A stretch of 11,816 nucleotides of DNA from Phycisphaerae bacterium (lineage in GTDB: Bacteria > Planctomycetota > Phycisphaerae > Sedimentisphaerales > SG8-4): positions 1 to 11,816 of the forward strand of contig JAUWLI010000057.1 in the NCBI GenBank assembly GCA_030613765.1, written 5' to 3'. This document shows, piece after piece, positions 1 through 6,833 of the stretch. Each line of letters starts with the position of its first letter. Within the stretch, counting starts at the first letter, position 1. The notes beneath the pieces are model-generated. The model saw only the letters and a program-made list of their open reading frames with translations. It made no database searches and was not told where the DNA came from. Made by a program: the position numbers and the translations under genes.

Positions 1-110
1 AGTTTTTTTTCACCTGCGGATAAAGCCTGTTCAAGCTCGGCATTGCGGAATTGTTTGTTGATAAATAACGTGCAGTTATGCCTTCGTATTTTGTCGAAAC
101 CGTTGCCCAA
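1..110 (-). CDS. Possible 5' end of an unidentified gene, cut by the left edge
   Basis: After the lpxI stop codon (115-117) an open frame runs to the window edge, with a TTG at 108-110 as a possible start and no stop in 36 codons. It would encode a polar, probably helical N-terminus that includes FRNAELEQALSAGEKK. A GGGG run about ten bases upstream of the TTG is a weak possible ribosome binding site. The gap of only four bases after lpxI fits an operon arrangement. No family can be recognised from so few residues. A competing reading starts at an ATG in another frame (MPSLNRLYPQVKKN) at about base 42, without a visible ribosome binding site. The frame choice is uncertain. Confidence 0.35.
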   Translation of the reverse strand, partial: MGNGFDKIRRHNCTLFINKQFRNAELEQALSAGEKK

Positions 111-114
111 GAGG

Positions 115-975
115 TTATCGCCCCAGAATAGTAATGCTCAATTGGTCGGCGAGTTTTATTGTTTCGCCCTTGTCGATAATTATCGTTTTATCTGCCTCCA
201 CAACCAGGCATTTTCCGCCGTTTTCGGCCAAACTTCTAATAGTATCAGGTCCTACACACGGCACATCGAAACGCATATCCTGACCGGGTTTCGAGGTCTT
301 GATAAGCGTCCAGCCACCCGATTTACAAAACTGACCGGCACGCTTAATCATCTCCGCCGTTCCTTCCATTGCCTCGACGGCGATTACTTCTCTTTCTTTC
401 ACCACAATTGCCTGCCCTATGTCAAGTTCACCGAGTTTTTTAACTATCGGCCAGCCGAACTCAATGTCATCCTCTATTGATGTGCTCGGGGGACGTTTTG
501 TCATCACACCCGCGGTTGCCATATGTTCCTTGCAGTACATTATTGAATTCTCCAATACTATCCCGCCGCTCGCCAGCTCGTCAGCTAAGGCAGACAGAAA
601 CGAGTCATCGAGTCTGTCTTTGCCGCGCAAGCGCCAGTAATATATCCTGAAAGCCCGCCAGTCAGGCAGATACCGCAGAATTCGCCAGGGTGTATATAGT
701 CGCGATTTGGCAACACGGCCAACCATAATCGTTCGATTTGCGCTGTGTTTTCTTAGCTTACGTATCCAGGCTCCAGGTCGAGCAATCGCAACTTTGTAAA
801 AAACATCAACTTCGTTGGCCAGGCTGCGCCCTGCGTTGTCTGCCAGGTAGACACAAACTACTTTTAATCCAGCCTGTTTGGCGCCGGCGGCAACAAGAAA
901 GGGCAATCTGCCCTCTCCTGCAATCAGTCCAAGTACATTTACTTTCTTACGACTCGTATCTTCTATAGCGTTCAA
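115..975 (-). CDS. lpxI: UDP-2,3-diacylglucosamine diphosphatase LpxI
   Basis: This 286-residue protein matches the LpxI family (formerly DUF1009). LpxI hydrolyses UDP-2,3-diacylglucosamine to lipid X and UMP on the cytoplasmic side of the inner membrane, replacing LpxH in lineages that lack it. Visible family marks are the N-terminal VLGLIAGEGRLPFLVA stretch (14-29), VEAMEGTAEMI (200-210) and the C-terminal RFDVPCVGPDTI (235-246). Asp237 in the last motif corresponds to the Asp shown to be essential in the Caulobacter enzyme. Length is usual for the family. The start appears to be TTG at 975: an in-frame TGA lies 27 bases upstream, no ATG or GTG lies between, and the conserved core begins about 13 residues in. 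The ribosome binding site is weak. It lies 87 bp downstream of lpxD on the same strand and is probably co-transcribed with it. Confidence 0.93.
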   Translation of the reverse strand: MNAIEDTSRKKVNVLGLIAGEGRLPFLVAAGAKQAGLKVVCVYLADNAGRSLANEVDVFYKVAIARPGAWIRKLRKHSANRTIMVGRVAKSRLYTPWRILRYLPDWRAFRIYYWRLRGKDRLDDSFLSALADELASGGIVLENSIMYCKEHMATAGVMTKRPPSTSIEDDIEFGWPIVKKLGELDIGQAIVVKEREVIAVEAMEGTAEMIKRAGQFCKSGGWTLIKTSKPGQDMRFDVPCVGPDTIRSLAENGGKCLVVEADKTIIIDKGETIKLADQLSITILGR

Positions 976-1062
976 GAATACGCCCTGTTCGAAATTCGAT
1001 ATTCACTGTTCAGGTCTCGTTTCTTGTGGATCGTGTCGGGTATTTTCACCTCGGGGCACGGG

Positions 1063-2136
1063 TCACGATTCTGCTTCTTCTTCGCCTGGCTCTTCGGACT
1101 CCGGTTCGAGAGATAAAGCAATTTCTTCAATCTGACTTTCGAGCCTGCGTATACTTTGTCGCATCTCAGGCAAATACTCTATCATGCTGTACGCTCGCTT
1201 GCCCTTGTTTACCTCGATAGCAGGTGCACCAAGCACCACTTTACCATCTGGAATGTTATTAATAACGCCGGCCTGGGCTGCAATTGTAACGTTGTTTCCG
1301 ATATTGATATGTCCGACAATACCGACCTGGCCCCCGACCACACAGTGATGTCCAAGCGTGGTTGAGCCCGCAATGCCTACTTGGGCTACAAGCAAACAAT
1401 GTGCTCCGATTTTTGTGCCGTGTCCTACTGTAACCAGGTCGCCCAGTTTGCTGCCCTGACCTATAACGGTATCGCCCAGTGTACCTCGTTCGATTCCGCA
1501 GCAGGCACCGACTTCTACATCGTCTTCGATAATCACGATACCTGTCTGGGGTATCTTATGATGCATACCCTTGTGGCTGGCATAGCCGAAACCGTCTTCA
1601 CCGATTGTTGAGTTGGCATTTACAATTACACGATTACCTATTTTGCACCCATCGTAAATGGTAACATTGGGATATATTATATTGTCGTTGCCAATTTGCA
1701 CTCCCTGTCCAACGTAGACACCGGGATAAATTATGCAGCCGTCCCCGATTTTTGCCTCATCGGCTATCGTCGCAAATTCATGAATATGGCAGTCTACACC
1801 AACTTTGGCACTGTCCGAAATTGAAGACCGTGGGCTTATCCCTACCTTTTTATGTTTGCGATGACCGTGCAGCAGCACCATAATCTGCATAAACGCATAG
1901 TATGGATCATCGGCTACTAAAAGGGGAACGGGCGTACTGGAAGTCTCTTTGCCGACGATTACGGCACTTGCCTTCGTTGTACGAAGCTGTTTTTCGTATT
2001 TGTGGTTTGCCAGAAAACTAATGTCGCCTTCGTCTGCACGGCCAAGGGTCGACGCAGACTTGATTTTTATCTTGGGGTCGCCGCAAACACGCCCGTTTAC
2101 ATATTCCGCTAATTCTGCCAAAGTTCGTTCTTGCAT
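1063..2136 (-). CDS. lpxD: UDP-3-O-acylglucosamine N-acyltransferase LpxD
   Basis: LpxD transfers a 3-hydroxyacyl chain from acyl-ACP to the 2-amine of UDP-3-O-acyl-glucosamine, the third step of lipid A synthesis. The 357-residue protein has the N-terminal LpxD uridine-binding domain (about 1-95, with GDISFLANHKY at 37-47). A long left-handed beta-helix of hexapeptide repeats follows (about 98-300), ending in GKVVLGAPA. His239 in TVGHGTKIG and His276 in IVGHINIG sit at the same numbers as the two functional histidines of the E. coli enzyme. The C-terminus (about 318-357) is helical and ends in a very acidic tail, EPESEEPGEEEAES. ATG at 2136 is preceded by AGGTGT with good spacing, and a sigma70-type promoter lies about 100 bp upstream. 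No lpxC, fabZ or lpxA lies between it and lpxI. Confidence 0.95.
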   Translation of the reverse strand: MQERTLAELAEYVNGRVCGDPKIKIKSASTLGRADEGDISFLANHKYEKQLRTTKASAVIVGKETSSTPVPLLVADDPYYAFMQIMVLLHGHRKHKKVGISPRSSISDSAKVGVDCHIHEFATIADEAKIGDGCIIYPGVYVGQGVQIGNDNIIYPNVTIYDGCKIGNRVIVNANSTIGEDGFGYASHKGMHHKIPQTGIVIIEDDVEVGACCGIERGTLGDTVIGQGSKLGDLVTVGHGTKIGAHCLLVAQVGIAGSTTLGHHCVVGGQVGIVGHINIGNNVTIAAQAGVINNIPDGKVVLGAPAIEVNKGKRAYSMIEYLPEMRQSIRRLESQIEEIALSLEPESEEPGEEEAES

Positions 2137-2140
2137 ACAA

Positions 2141-2146
2141 ACACCT
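2141..2146 (-). promoter_or_regulatory. Ribosome binding site of lpxD
   Basis: AGGTGT on the minus strand, four bases before the ATG at 2136, supports that start codon. Confidence 0.6.
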
Positions 2147-2236
2147 TGTAAATAGAAACTAAAAAAAGGAAAAACTAAAATATCTTGAAATTACGCTGCA
2201 TTGCGTTTTTGGATTCAGAAACACCCAAATTTAAAG

Positions 2237-2264
2237 ATTATAGCAAAAAAGCTGACGTGGTCAA
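2237..2264 (-). promoter_or_regulatory. sigma70-type promoter for lpxD-lpxI
   Basis: On the minus strand a -35 TTGACC (2264-2259) is followed after 16 bases by a consensus -10 TATAAT (2242-2237), with an extended -10 TGC just before it. Transcription would start near 2230, leaving a leader of about 95 bases before lpxD. It lies in the 241-bp spacer after the GT9 gene, so lpxD need not depend on upstream transcription. A second, weaker pair (TTGGCT, 17 bases, TATAGT; 2338-2310) lies further upstream in the same spacer. Confidence 0.7.
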
Positions 2265-2377
2265 CAATTCTACTAAAGCAAATCAGTTGTTTTTACAATC
2301 GTCGTGCTTACTATAAACACACTTTTTGCATCAGCCAATCCCATAAAACTACCATATTTGTAAATCGGCATCTGACA

Positions 2378-3430
2378 TCACCCCATCAAAACATCCAAAA
2401 CTTCCTGTTGCAGTGCTGCGGAGGGCTTGCCGGCAAAAGCCTCTCCATCGTCTGCAAACACTGTTACAGCAGGTCCAAAAGGTTTATAGACAGCCGGATT
2501 AGTCGGGCCAAAAACAACTAATGTCCTGACACCCATTCCCGCAGCCAGATGAGTAATCCCGCTGTCGTTACCGAGGAATCCGTTCGAACAGCTCAAAAGC
2601 TCCACAACCTGCGTCAAAGACAAATCCGTCAGGCATTTTGCAACACGGTTTATATCATTAATTGTCGCATTGCTGAACCTCTCCTGCTCAGCAGGCCCCA
2701 ACAAAAATACGACATCGACACCTTTTGAACGAAGCTCTTTAGCTACAGCCAGGAAATTATCCGGATGCCAGCATTTATGCAATCCCCCGCTGCCGGGCTG
2801 AATGACCACCAGCTTTTCAGAGGAATCGACCTGTATTTCTGTCAGCAATTCCCTGCCCTTGTTTACGTCTGCTTCAGTTGCTTTGATTAAACGGGCGCCT
2901 CGTTCAATCTGTCGCGGCTCCGAAGACAAACCACTCTCATCGATGAATTGCTGTCTGTAATAGTCGGTCAAATGGTTAGAGTAGTCTTCTGGCGGCTTCA
3001 TTGATAATGTTATAACTTCCGAACTATGGCTGCAATTGGCCGTGAATATCAGGTTCTGTTCAAAGTTGCTGTACGGCTCACCCAAAAATGTTACGATCCA
3101 GGCATAGTCGGCAAAAGCGTTTATCAAAGGGTCCCCGTCCGTCAGGTCAAATGCATTCGATTCAACAAACATTCGATGTAAATTCATCGAATCCATGGAG
3201 CGGACACTGTCAACGCACGTTCTGCCAGGCAAAATCCCGATATACTCAGTGTGACCAAGAATGTCGATTCCGCCCAGTTGCAGGAAATCTTTCATAAGCT
3301 CAGCTAACGGCAGGGTTAATATACAATCGCCAATAGCGCCCGGTTGCAATATTACTCCTCGCTGCGCTAGCCGTGCCATCTGAGCACCCTTTTCTTTGAG
3401 AAGGTTCAAAATATCATCTTCGGTCTGCAT
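2378..3430 (-). CDS. Glycosyltransferase family 9 protein (heptosyltransferase-like)
   Basis: A GT9-type GT-B glycosyltransferase related to the ADP-heptose:LPS heptosyltransferases WaaC/WaaF, which build the inner core on the cytoplasmic face. Counting from ATG 3430 (350 residues), the N-terminal motif is QPGAIGDCILTLPLAE (29-44), where Asp35 matches the catalytic Asp of WaaC. The donor-binding half shows QPGSGGLHKCWHP (211-223), LGNDSGITHLAAG (286-298) and FGPTNPAVYKPFGP (307-320). The sugar donor cannot be read from sequence, and no second core glycosyltransferase is in view. The start is ambiguous. ATG 3430 has no clear ribosome binding site. ATG 3379 has GGGTG seven bases upstream and begins just before the conserved core (MARLAQRGVI). 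A TTG at 3460 would give 360 residues. The gene has its own promoter and lies 180 bp downstream of the glycoside hydrolase. Confidence 0.88.
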   Translation of the reverse strand: MQTEDDILNLLKEKGAQMARLAQRGVILQPGAIGDCILTLPLAELMKDFLQLGGIDILGHTEYIGILPGRTCVDSVRSMDSMNLHRMFVESNAFDLTDGDPLINAFADYAWIVTFLGEPYSNFEQNLIFTANCSHSSEVITLSMKPPEDYSNHLTDYYRQQFIDESGLSSEPRQIERGARLIKATEADVNKGRELLTEIQVDSSEKLVVIQPGSGGLHKCWHPDNFLAVAKELRSKGVDVVFLLGPAEQERFSNATINDINRVAKCLTDLSLTQVVELLSCSNGFLGNDSGITHLAAGMGVRTLVVFGPTNPAVYKPFGPAVTVFADDGEAFAGKPSAALQQEVLDVLMG

Positions 3431-3510
3431 GATAAAAAGCCAAATTGTAAGACACCACAAGGCCTTACTTATTAGGTGGCTGCACTATCAACAAATCCAC
3501 CGCCGAAAAC

Positions 3511-3539
3511 AATATACACCTTTAATGCACAAACATCAA
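3511..3539 (-). promoter_or_regulatory. sigma70-type promoter for the GT9 gene
   Basis: On the minus strand a -35 TTGATG (3539-3534), a 17-base spacer and a -10 TATATT (3516-3511) place a transcription start near 3504, about 75 bases before ATG 3430. It sits in the 180-bp gap after the glycoside hydrolase gene and separates the envelope genes from the exported-protein genes upstream. Confidence 0.6.
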
Positions 3540-3640
3540 TGATTTTGTGGAAACACCTTGTCTGAAGCCGATTTTATACTTCGAAAACGCGGAATCGACC
3601 GGTTTGAGGGTAGCAGTCACTTGCTCTTTACACCCGATGC

Positions 3641-5080
3641 CTATCTTGAGGATTTCGGCACGCGCTTAATCCCCAGAGCGATATCATCGGTGTACTTGGG
3701 CGAATGCACCGTTCGATTGCCTCCATCGTGCCGAAAAGTCTCCTTCTTATCAACATTTCCGGTTTTTGTGTTCATCCATTCTGTCCTATACTCTCCCCTG
3801 GGCAATTCCACCACCAACTCTGCCTTGTTGCCACCGTTAATGTAAATAGCATAGCCCTTGCCCGGCTGGACCAAAGCGCGGGCGGTTGCCTTGTTGGGTA
3901 TTCCGGCTTTTATGATTGAATTGTCCGGCTTCATCCGGATAAAGTCGAAGCTGTTAATAAAATCCTTGAGAATCTCTAATTGCTTTCGAAATACAGGCCC
4001 GCCCCCGCCTGGTGCATCGATCTTCGCCGTGCCGTTTTCGGAACCGACAGTGAAAGAATAATCGAGGTTATTATATAATCCGCCCCCGGCAATGATGAAG
4101 TCCCATCCTTCAAGCCGATACGCTTTGGGCTCGCTGCCCGAAAAGCCCGTCTCATCGTCACCGATGACCTTGTTCAAGCCATAGTTCTCCCCTACAGTTG
4201 TGGGTGGCTTGGCGTAGTGGAAGTTGAAAATCGAAACATGAGGATTTGATTTGGTTACTTTCCTGGACTTGTTCGCAATATTCTGGGCGATTAGATGCTT
4301 TGCTTTGAAGTTCGCTTCTGTCTTGACGATTGTTTCTGCGATATGGGCCTGCCACTCCAGCGTCACCCCCCCAAAGTACGGCTCGTTGCAGATTTCGTAA
4401 TAGACGTTATCTAAGTCTTTGAGCACCTCGACGATCTTGCGTACTATCGCATCCTGCACAGCCAACAGCTTTTTATCTCGGAGTGTATAAACTTCGGTGC
4501 GCTTCATGTTGCCGATGCCGTTCACGTTATTGGCGGCGTTCATCGGGCTAAGTTTCCACATACCGTCTTCATAAAATGGACAAAACAGTACTAATTCGAC
4601 TACAACGCCGCGTTTGCTCGCTACCCCAACAAAGTCGTGGAGGCGTTTGAAATAGGCCCGGTCCCACTTTTTCAGGTCAAACTTATTGCCGCCGTTGGCA
4701 TAGCCGCCTGTATTGCTGCGGGCCCATGGGCATATTAACTGACCTTTCGCGGGGGCCAGAGTATTGTTCTTAATCTTAAACGCGCCGACCGGTTCGCAAT
4801 ATGCACCGCTGAATGTACGCGTCAGGTTAAAACCGTGCGAGGCAAGCGTCTTGAAGTACTTCTTGTAATTGAAAGCCCGGTTAAGCAATGCTCCGTAATG
4901 TTCGGCGGAGGTTATCAGAACTGTCGGCTTGCCGCGCCACAGAAAGTAATGACCGTTTTCCGGATGCAGTTGTATCGGCTTGACCGTATTTGCAGCCAAT
5001 GCCGGGCCTGCGAGCAAAATGTTGATAACTATCCCCCAAAATACCGCACATAGAAAAATGTCGTTCACACGCTTGAACAT
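3641..5080 (-). CDS. Secreted glycoside hydrolase, clan GH-A type, with C-terminal collagen-binding-like domain
   Basis: This 479-residue protein has a Sec signal peptide (1-29, cleavage likely after GPALA). A TIM-barrel-like glycosidase region follows (about 38-380). It opens with the ENGHYFLWRGKPTVLITSAEHYG type of N-terminus seen in DUF4038/cellulase-like enzymes. YYEICNEP (227-234) supplies the probable acid/base Glu233, and VIGDDETG (305-312) the probable nucleophile Glu310. The last about 80 residues (GKGYAIYI, LPRGEYRTEWMNTKTG, then SPKYTDDIALGIKR) resemble the 'putative collagen-binding domain of a collagenase' (Collagen_bind_2) that follows such barrels, including in GH140-like enzymes. 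The polysaccharide substrate cannot be told from sequence. AGGAG nine bases upstream supports ATG 5080. It lies 82 bp downstream of the GW-repeat gene and may be co-transcribed with it. Confidence 0.82.
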   Translation of the reverse strand: MFKRVNDIFLCAVFWGIVINILLAGPALAANTVKPIQLHPENGHYFLWRGKPTVLITSAEHYGALLNRAFNYKKYFKTLASHGFNLTRTFSGAYCEPVGAFKIKNNTLAPAKGQLICPWARSNTGGYANGGNKFDLKKWDRAYFKRLHDFVGVASKRGVVVELVLFCPFYEDGMWKLSPMNAANNVNGIGNMKRTEVYTLRDKKLLAVQDAIVRKIVEVLKDLDNVYYEICNEPYFGGVTLEWQAHIAETIVKTEANFKAKHLIAQNIANKSRKVTKSNPHVSIFNFHYAKPPTTVGENYGLNKVIGDDETGFSGSEPKAYRLEGWDFIIAGGGLYNNLDYSFTVGSENGTAKIDAPGGGGPVFRKQLEILKDFINSFDFIRMKPDNSIIKAGIPNKATARALVQPGKGYAIYINGGNKAELVVELPRGEYRTEWMNTKTGNVDKKETFRHDGGNRTVHSPKYTDDIALGIKRVPKSSR

Positions 5081-5089
5081 ACTATTTTT

Positions 5090-5094
5090 CTCCT
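5090..5094 (-). promoter_or_regulatory. Ribosome binding site of the glycoside hydrolase gene
   Basis: AGGAG on the minus strand, nine bases before ATG 5080, supports this start and the signal peptide it creates. Confidence 0.6.
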
Positions 5095-5162
5095 AAATTT
5101 TGTTTAGCACCCAAATTTATTCGGTCTTTTTCTTATACAGTTTTATTGCAGGTTTTCCTTTT

Positions 5163-5807
5163 TTATTTTAACGGCCAGCCTGCCGGGCACAGTTTGAGCC
5201 ACAGCTCAGCGATAGTGCAGTAATCCTCAAAGTTGACATCATTGCTGCCGTCAAAGTCGGCTTTTAATTGTGGGCCGGTTTGCAGCCAAAGGTCGCAAAA
5301 TCTGCCAAGGTCATCAAAATCAATCACGCAGCTTGTAATCCAGAACGTTTGAACTTTGTAGGCAACAGGTACGCTGGATCTGAAATGTATCCAGCCGATA
5401 TTTTCACCCCAGGCCCAGCCGGAGAAGTTGCCATCGTGGTCGATGGTAACACCGTAATGATTTGGGTCACCGGACACTTTTGGATTGAAATTTATCCAGC
5501 CGACGTTTTCACCCCAGGCATAGCCGGTAAGCAGTCCGGTGCCGTCGTTTGTAAGCCCGCTGAAATTTGGGTTAAGATTTATCCAGCCAATATTCTCCGC
5601 CCACACGTAGCCGGTAAGGTTCGCATCGCCTACAGTTAGTCCTGGTCCCTGATTCGGCTCAAAGTTCAACCAGCCAACATTTTCACCGTATGCGTATTGC
5701 GAGCCATCCTCATACGGGTCAATATTCTCGGCAGACGCAACTGCGGCTAAGGACAATATTGCCGTAACAAATATTGCTAATTTTGTTCTTTTCTGTTTCG
5801 TTTCCAT
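5163..5807 (-). CDS. Secreted GW-repeat protein with dockerin-like C-terminus
   Basis: A 214-residue exported protein of unknown function. A Sec signal peptide (1-26, AVASA then E) is followed by four repeats built on Y-x-W-x-E-N-(I/V)-G-W-(I/L)-N-F, starting at residues 38, 67, 96 and 131. The first two are 29 residues long and the third 35, with a YGVTIDHDGNFSG linker before the fourth. Similar GWINF-type repeats occur in surface or secreted proteins of other bacteria, but I know no assigned function. Residues 161-206 form a paired, dockerin type I-like segment. The second half, ADFDGSNDVNFEDYCTIAELWL split as calcium loop plus helix, is well formed, while the first (VIDFDDLGRFCDLWL) lacks most of its loop. 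Four Cys (160, 171, 197, 207) are all in the tail. The ribosome binding site is weak. The N-terminus closely resembles that of the Hcp-like protein upstream. Confidence 0.8.
   Translation of the reverse strand: METKQKRTKLAIFVTAILSLAAVASAENIDPYEDGSQYAYGENVGWLNFEPNQGPGLTVGDANLTGYVWAENIGWINLNPNFSGLTNDGTGLLTGYAWGENVGWINFNPKVSGDPNHYGVTIDHDGNFSGWAWGENIGWIHFRSSVPVAYKVQTFWITSCVIDFDDLGRFCDLWLQTGPQLKADFDGSNDVNFEDYCTIAELWLKLCPAGWPLK
5382..5696 (-). repeat. Four GW(I/L)NF-type coding repeats
   Basis: Tandem repeats inside the gene at 5163-5807. The units begin at 5696, 5609, 5522 and 5417 in reading direction, with lengths of 87, 87 and 105 bp and a final core of about 36 bp. Conservation is visible in DNA too: variants of CCAGCCNAYRTTTTC on the plus strand encode ENIGW/ENVGW in each unit. 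Confidence 0.85.
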
Positions 5808-5982
5808 TTTTCACTTAGTTAATTGAATTCGTTAAGGTTATTTGCAATAAACTACAAACGAATATTGATGTTATCAATCCACTTTTCAACGGGTGCAGGC
5901 CACGCTGCCGGCAAAAAATAATCACCGCCCGGTTTGCCAGTTAAGCCACAGCCACTTTTAATCATTCCTGTTATTAGCCGCC

Positions 5983-6705
5983 CTATATCCTCCAGCGGTC
6001 CATCTCGATTATGCTGTCGGGCAGCCAGTTCCATTCGATTTCCTCGTAAACGAATGAGACCCGTTCCATATGTCTGTAGCTGTCCGGCGTTATGAAATTG
6101 GTCGTGGGCCCAATGTCGACAACCCGAGCGTTTCGAAGAGTAATTTTGTAATAAGCCACCTCCTCACGTGTCGCTGGGTCGATACGATAGAAATCGAGGA
6201 CTACTGTCGCGAGGTTCTGGCCCGTGCAAAGGGCCTTGTGCAAACCCGGCGTAGCTTTATCGATGTTCTTAACGATGGTAAGAGAGTAATGTACGCGTAC
6301 CCCACTCGCCTGACCGGTAGCTTGGTCAATGGGCTGGTGTACTCCTCCATATTCCACATTAAATTCTCCCTTGCCACCATGTTCCAGGTCAAGAACCTTG
6401 ATGGCATCCTCAAGTCCTTCGATACCGGGAATGCCCGAACCGGGATATTCGCCGATGTGCATAGCGATAAAGCTTCGATCGTCAGCGACGAATTCGGTTC
6501 CCGATAGAAAGTAGGGGGCATTGAGCGTATAGGTATTTCCTGCTGAAAATGCTGCTGCATAGACCTCATTCAGCGTCTTCATCGTCGGACCGGGCGGAGA
6601 AGTCGGCTCAAGGTTACCTCCGCCTGCGGTCAGTGAGAAGACGACCAGCGCAGCCAAAGCCAAAACACTCGCTACCACTTTTGTTCTTTTCTTTTTCACT
6701 TCCAT
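5983..6705 (-). CDS. Exported Hcp-like protein (T6SS tube-protein fold family)
   Basis: A 240-residue protein whose residues about 78-228 match the Hcp family (PF05638 type). It has a start FIAMHIGEYPGSGIPGIEG, then DAIKVLDLEHG, the hallmark SLTIVKNIDKATPGLHKALCTG (141-162), LATVVLDFYRID, YYKITLRNARVVDI, and a terminal VSFVYEEIEWNW. Hcp proteins form hexameric rings of the type VI secretion tube in the cytosol. This one instead starts with a basic n-region and a hydrophobic stretch (MEVKKKRTKV, then about 11-26), a Sec signal or anchor, followed by a Pro-rich linker LEPTSPPGPTMKTL (32-45). No other T6SS gene is visible. A periplasmic or surface role is therefore an inference. ATG 6705 has AAAGGGT upstream. 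A perfect sigma70 promoter lies about 170 bp upstream and a short leader ORF overlaps the start codon. Confidence 0.8.
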   Translation of the reverse strand: MEVKKKRTKVVASVLALAALVVFSLTAGGGNLEPTSPPGPTMKTLNEVYAAAFSAGNTYTLNAPYFLSGTEFVADDRSFIAMHIGEYPGSGIPGIEGLEDAIKVLDLEHGGKGEFNVEYGGVHQPIDQATGQASGVRVHYSLTIVKNIDKATPGLHKALCTGQNLATVVLDFYRIDPATREEVAYYKITLRNARVVDIGPTTNFITPDSYRHMERVSFVYEEIEWNWLPDSIIEMDRWRI

Positions 6706-6833
6706 TTTTTTACCCTTTCAAAATTTGTCCCTGCGTCAGCAGTGAGTTGTAAATATTTCACGGCGCACACTGTGTGTACCGATATCTGCCGGTATTTTGG
6801 CCGAATTGGGATAATAGAACGGCACTTTTCCAT
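6696..6833 (-). CDS. Possible 45-codon leader ORF overlapping the hcp-like start
   Basis: In the leader of the hcp-like gene an ATG at 6833 opens a 45-codon frame (MEKCRSIIPIRPKYRQ at the start, FERVKKWK at the end). Its TGA (6698-6696) lies just inside the hcp-like gene, so its last codons and the hcp-like ATG (6705) overlap in different frames. AGAGG lies about nine bases upstream of the ATG. The peptide is basic, has no recognisable domain and may be a chance ORF. If translated, it would couple translation of the two frames. Confidence 0.3.
   Translation of the reverse strand: MEKCRSIIPIRPKYRQISVHTVCAVKYLQLTADAGTNFERVKKWK

Noticed and set aside
43..480. Plus-strand frame of 145 codons opposite lpxI, and similar long plus-strand frames opposite the other genes.
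   Set aside because: These lie antisense to well-supported genes, carry no domains, and follow from the codon composition of the real genes.
3454..3479. CCAC...GTGG flanks with a central AAGGCCTT near the GT9 start.
   Set aside because: Only four outer base pairs match and the inner palindrome is off-centre, so it does not form a believable hairpin or operator.
5852..5965. A 37-codon frame after the hcp-like stop (MIKSGCGLTGKPGG at the start, WPAPVEKWIDNINIRL at the end).
   Set aside because: Its residue make-up looks protein-like, but the AGGA before the ATG has no spacing and no family matches. The hcp-like gene already ends at a typical place for its family (just after EEIEW), so a frameshifted extension is unlikely.
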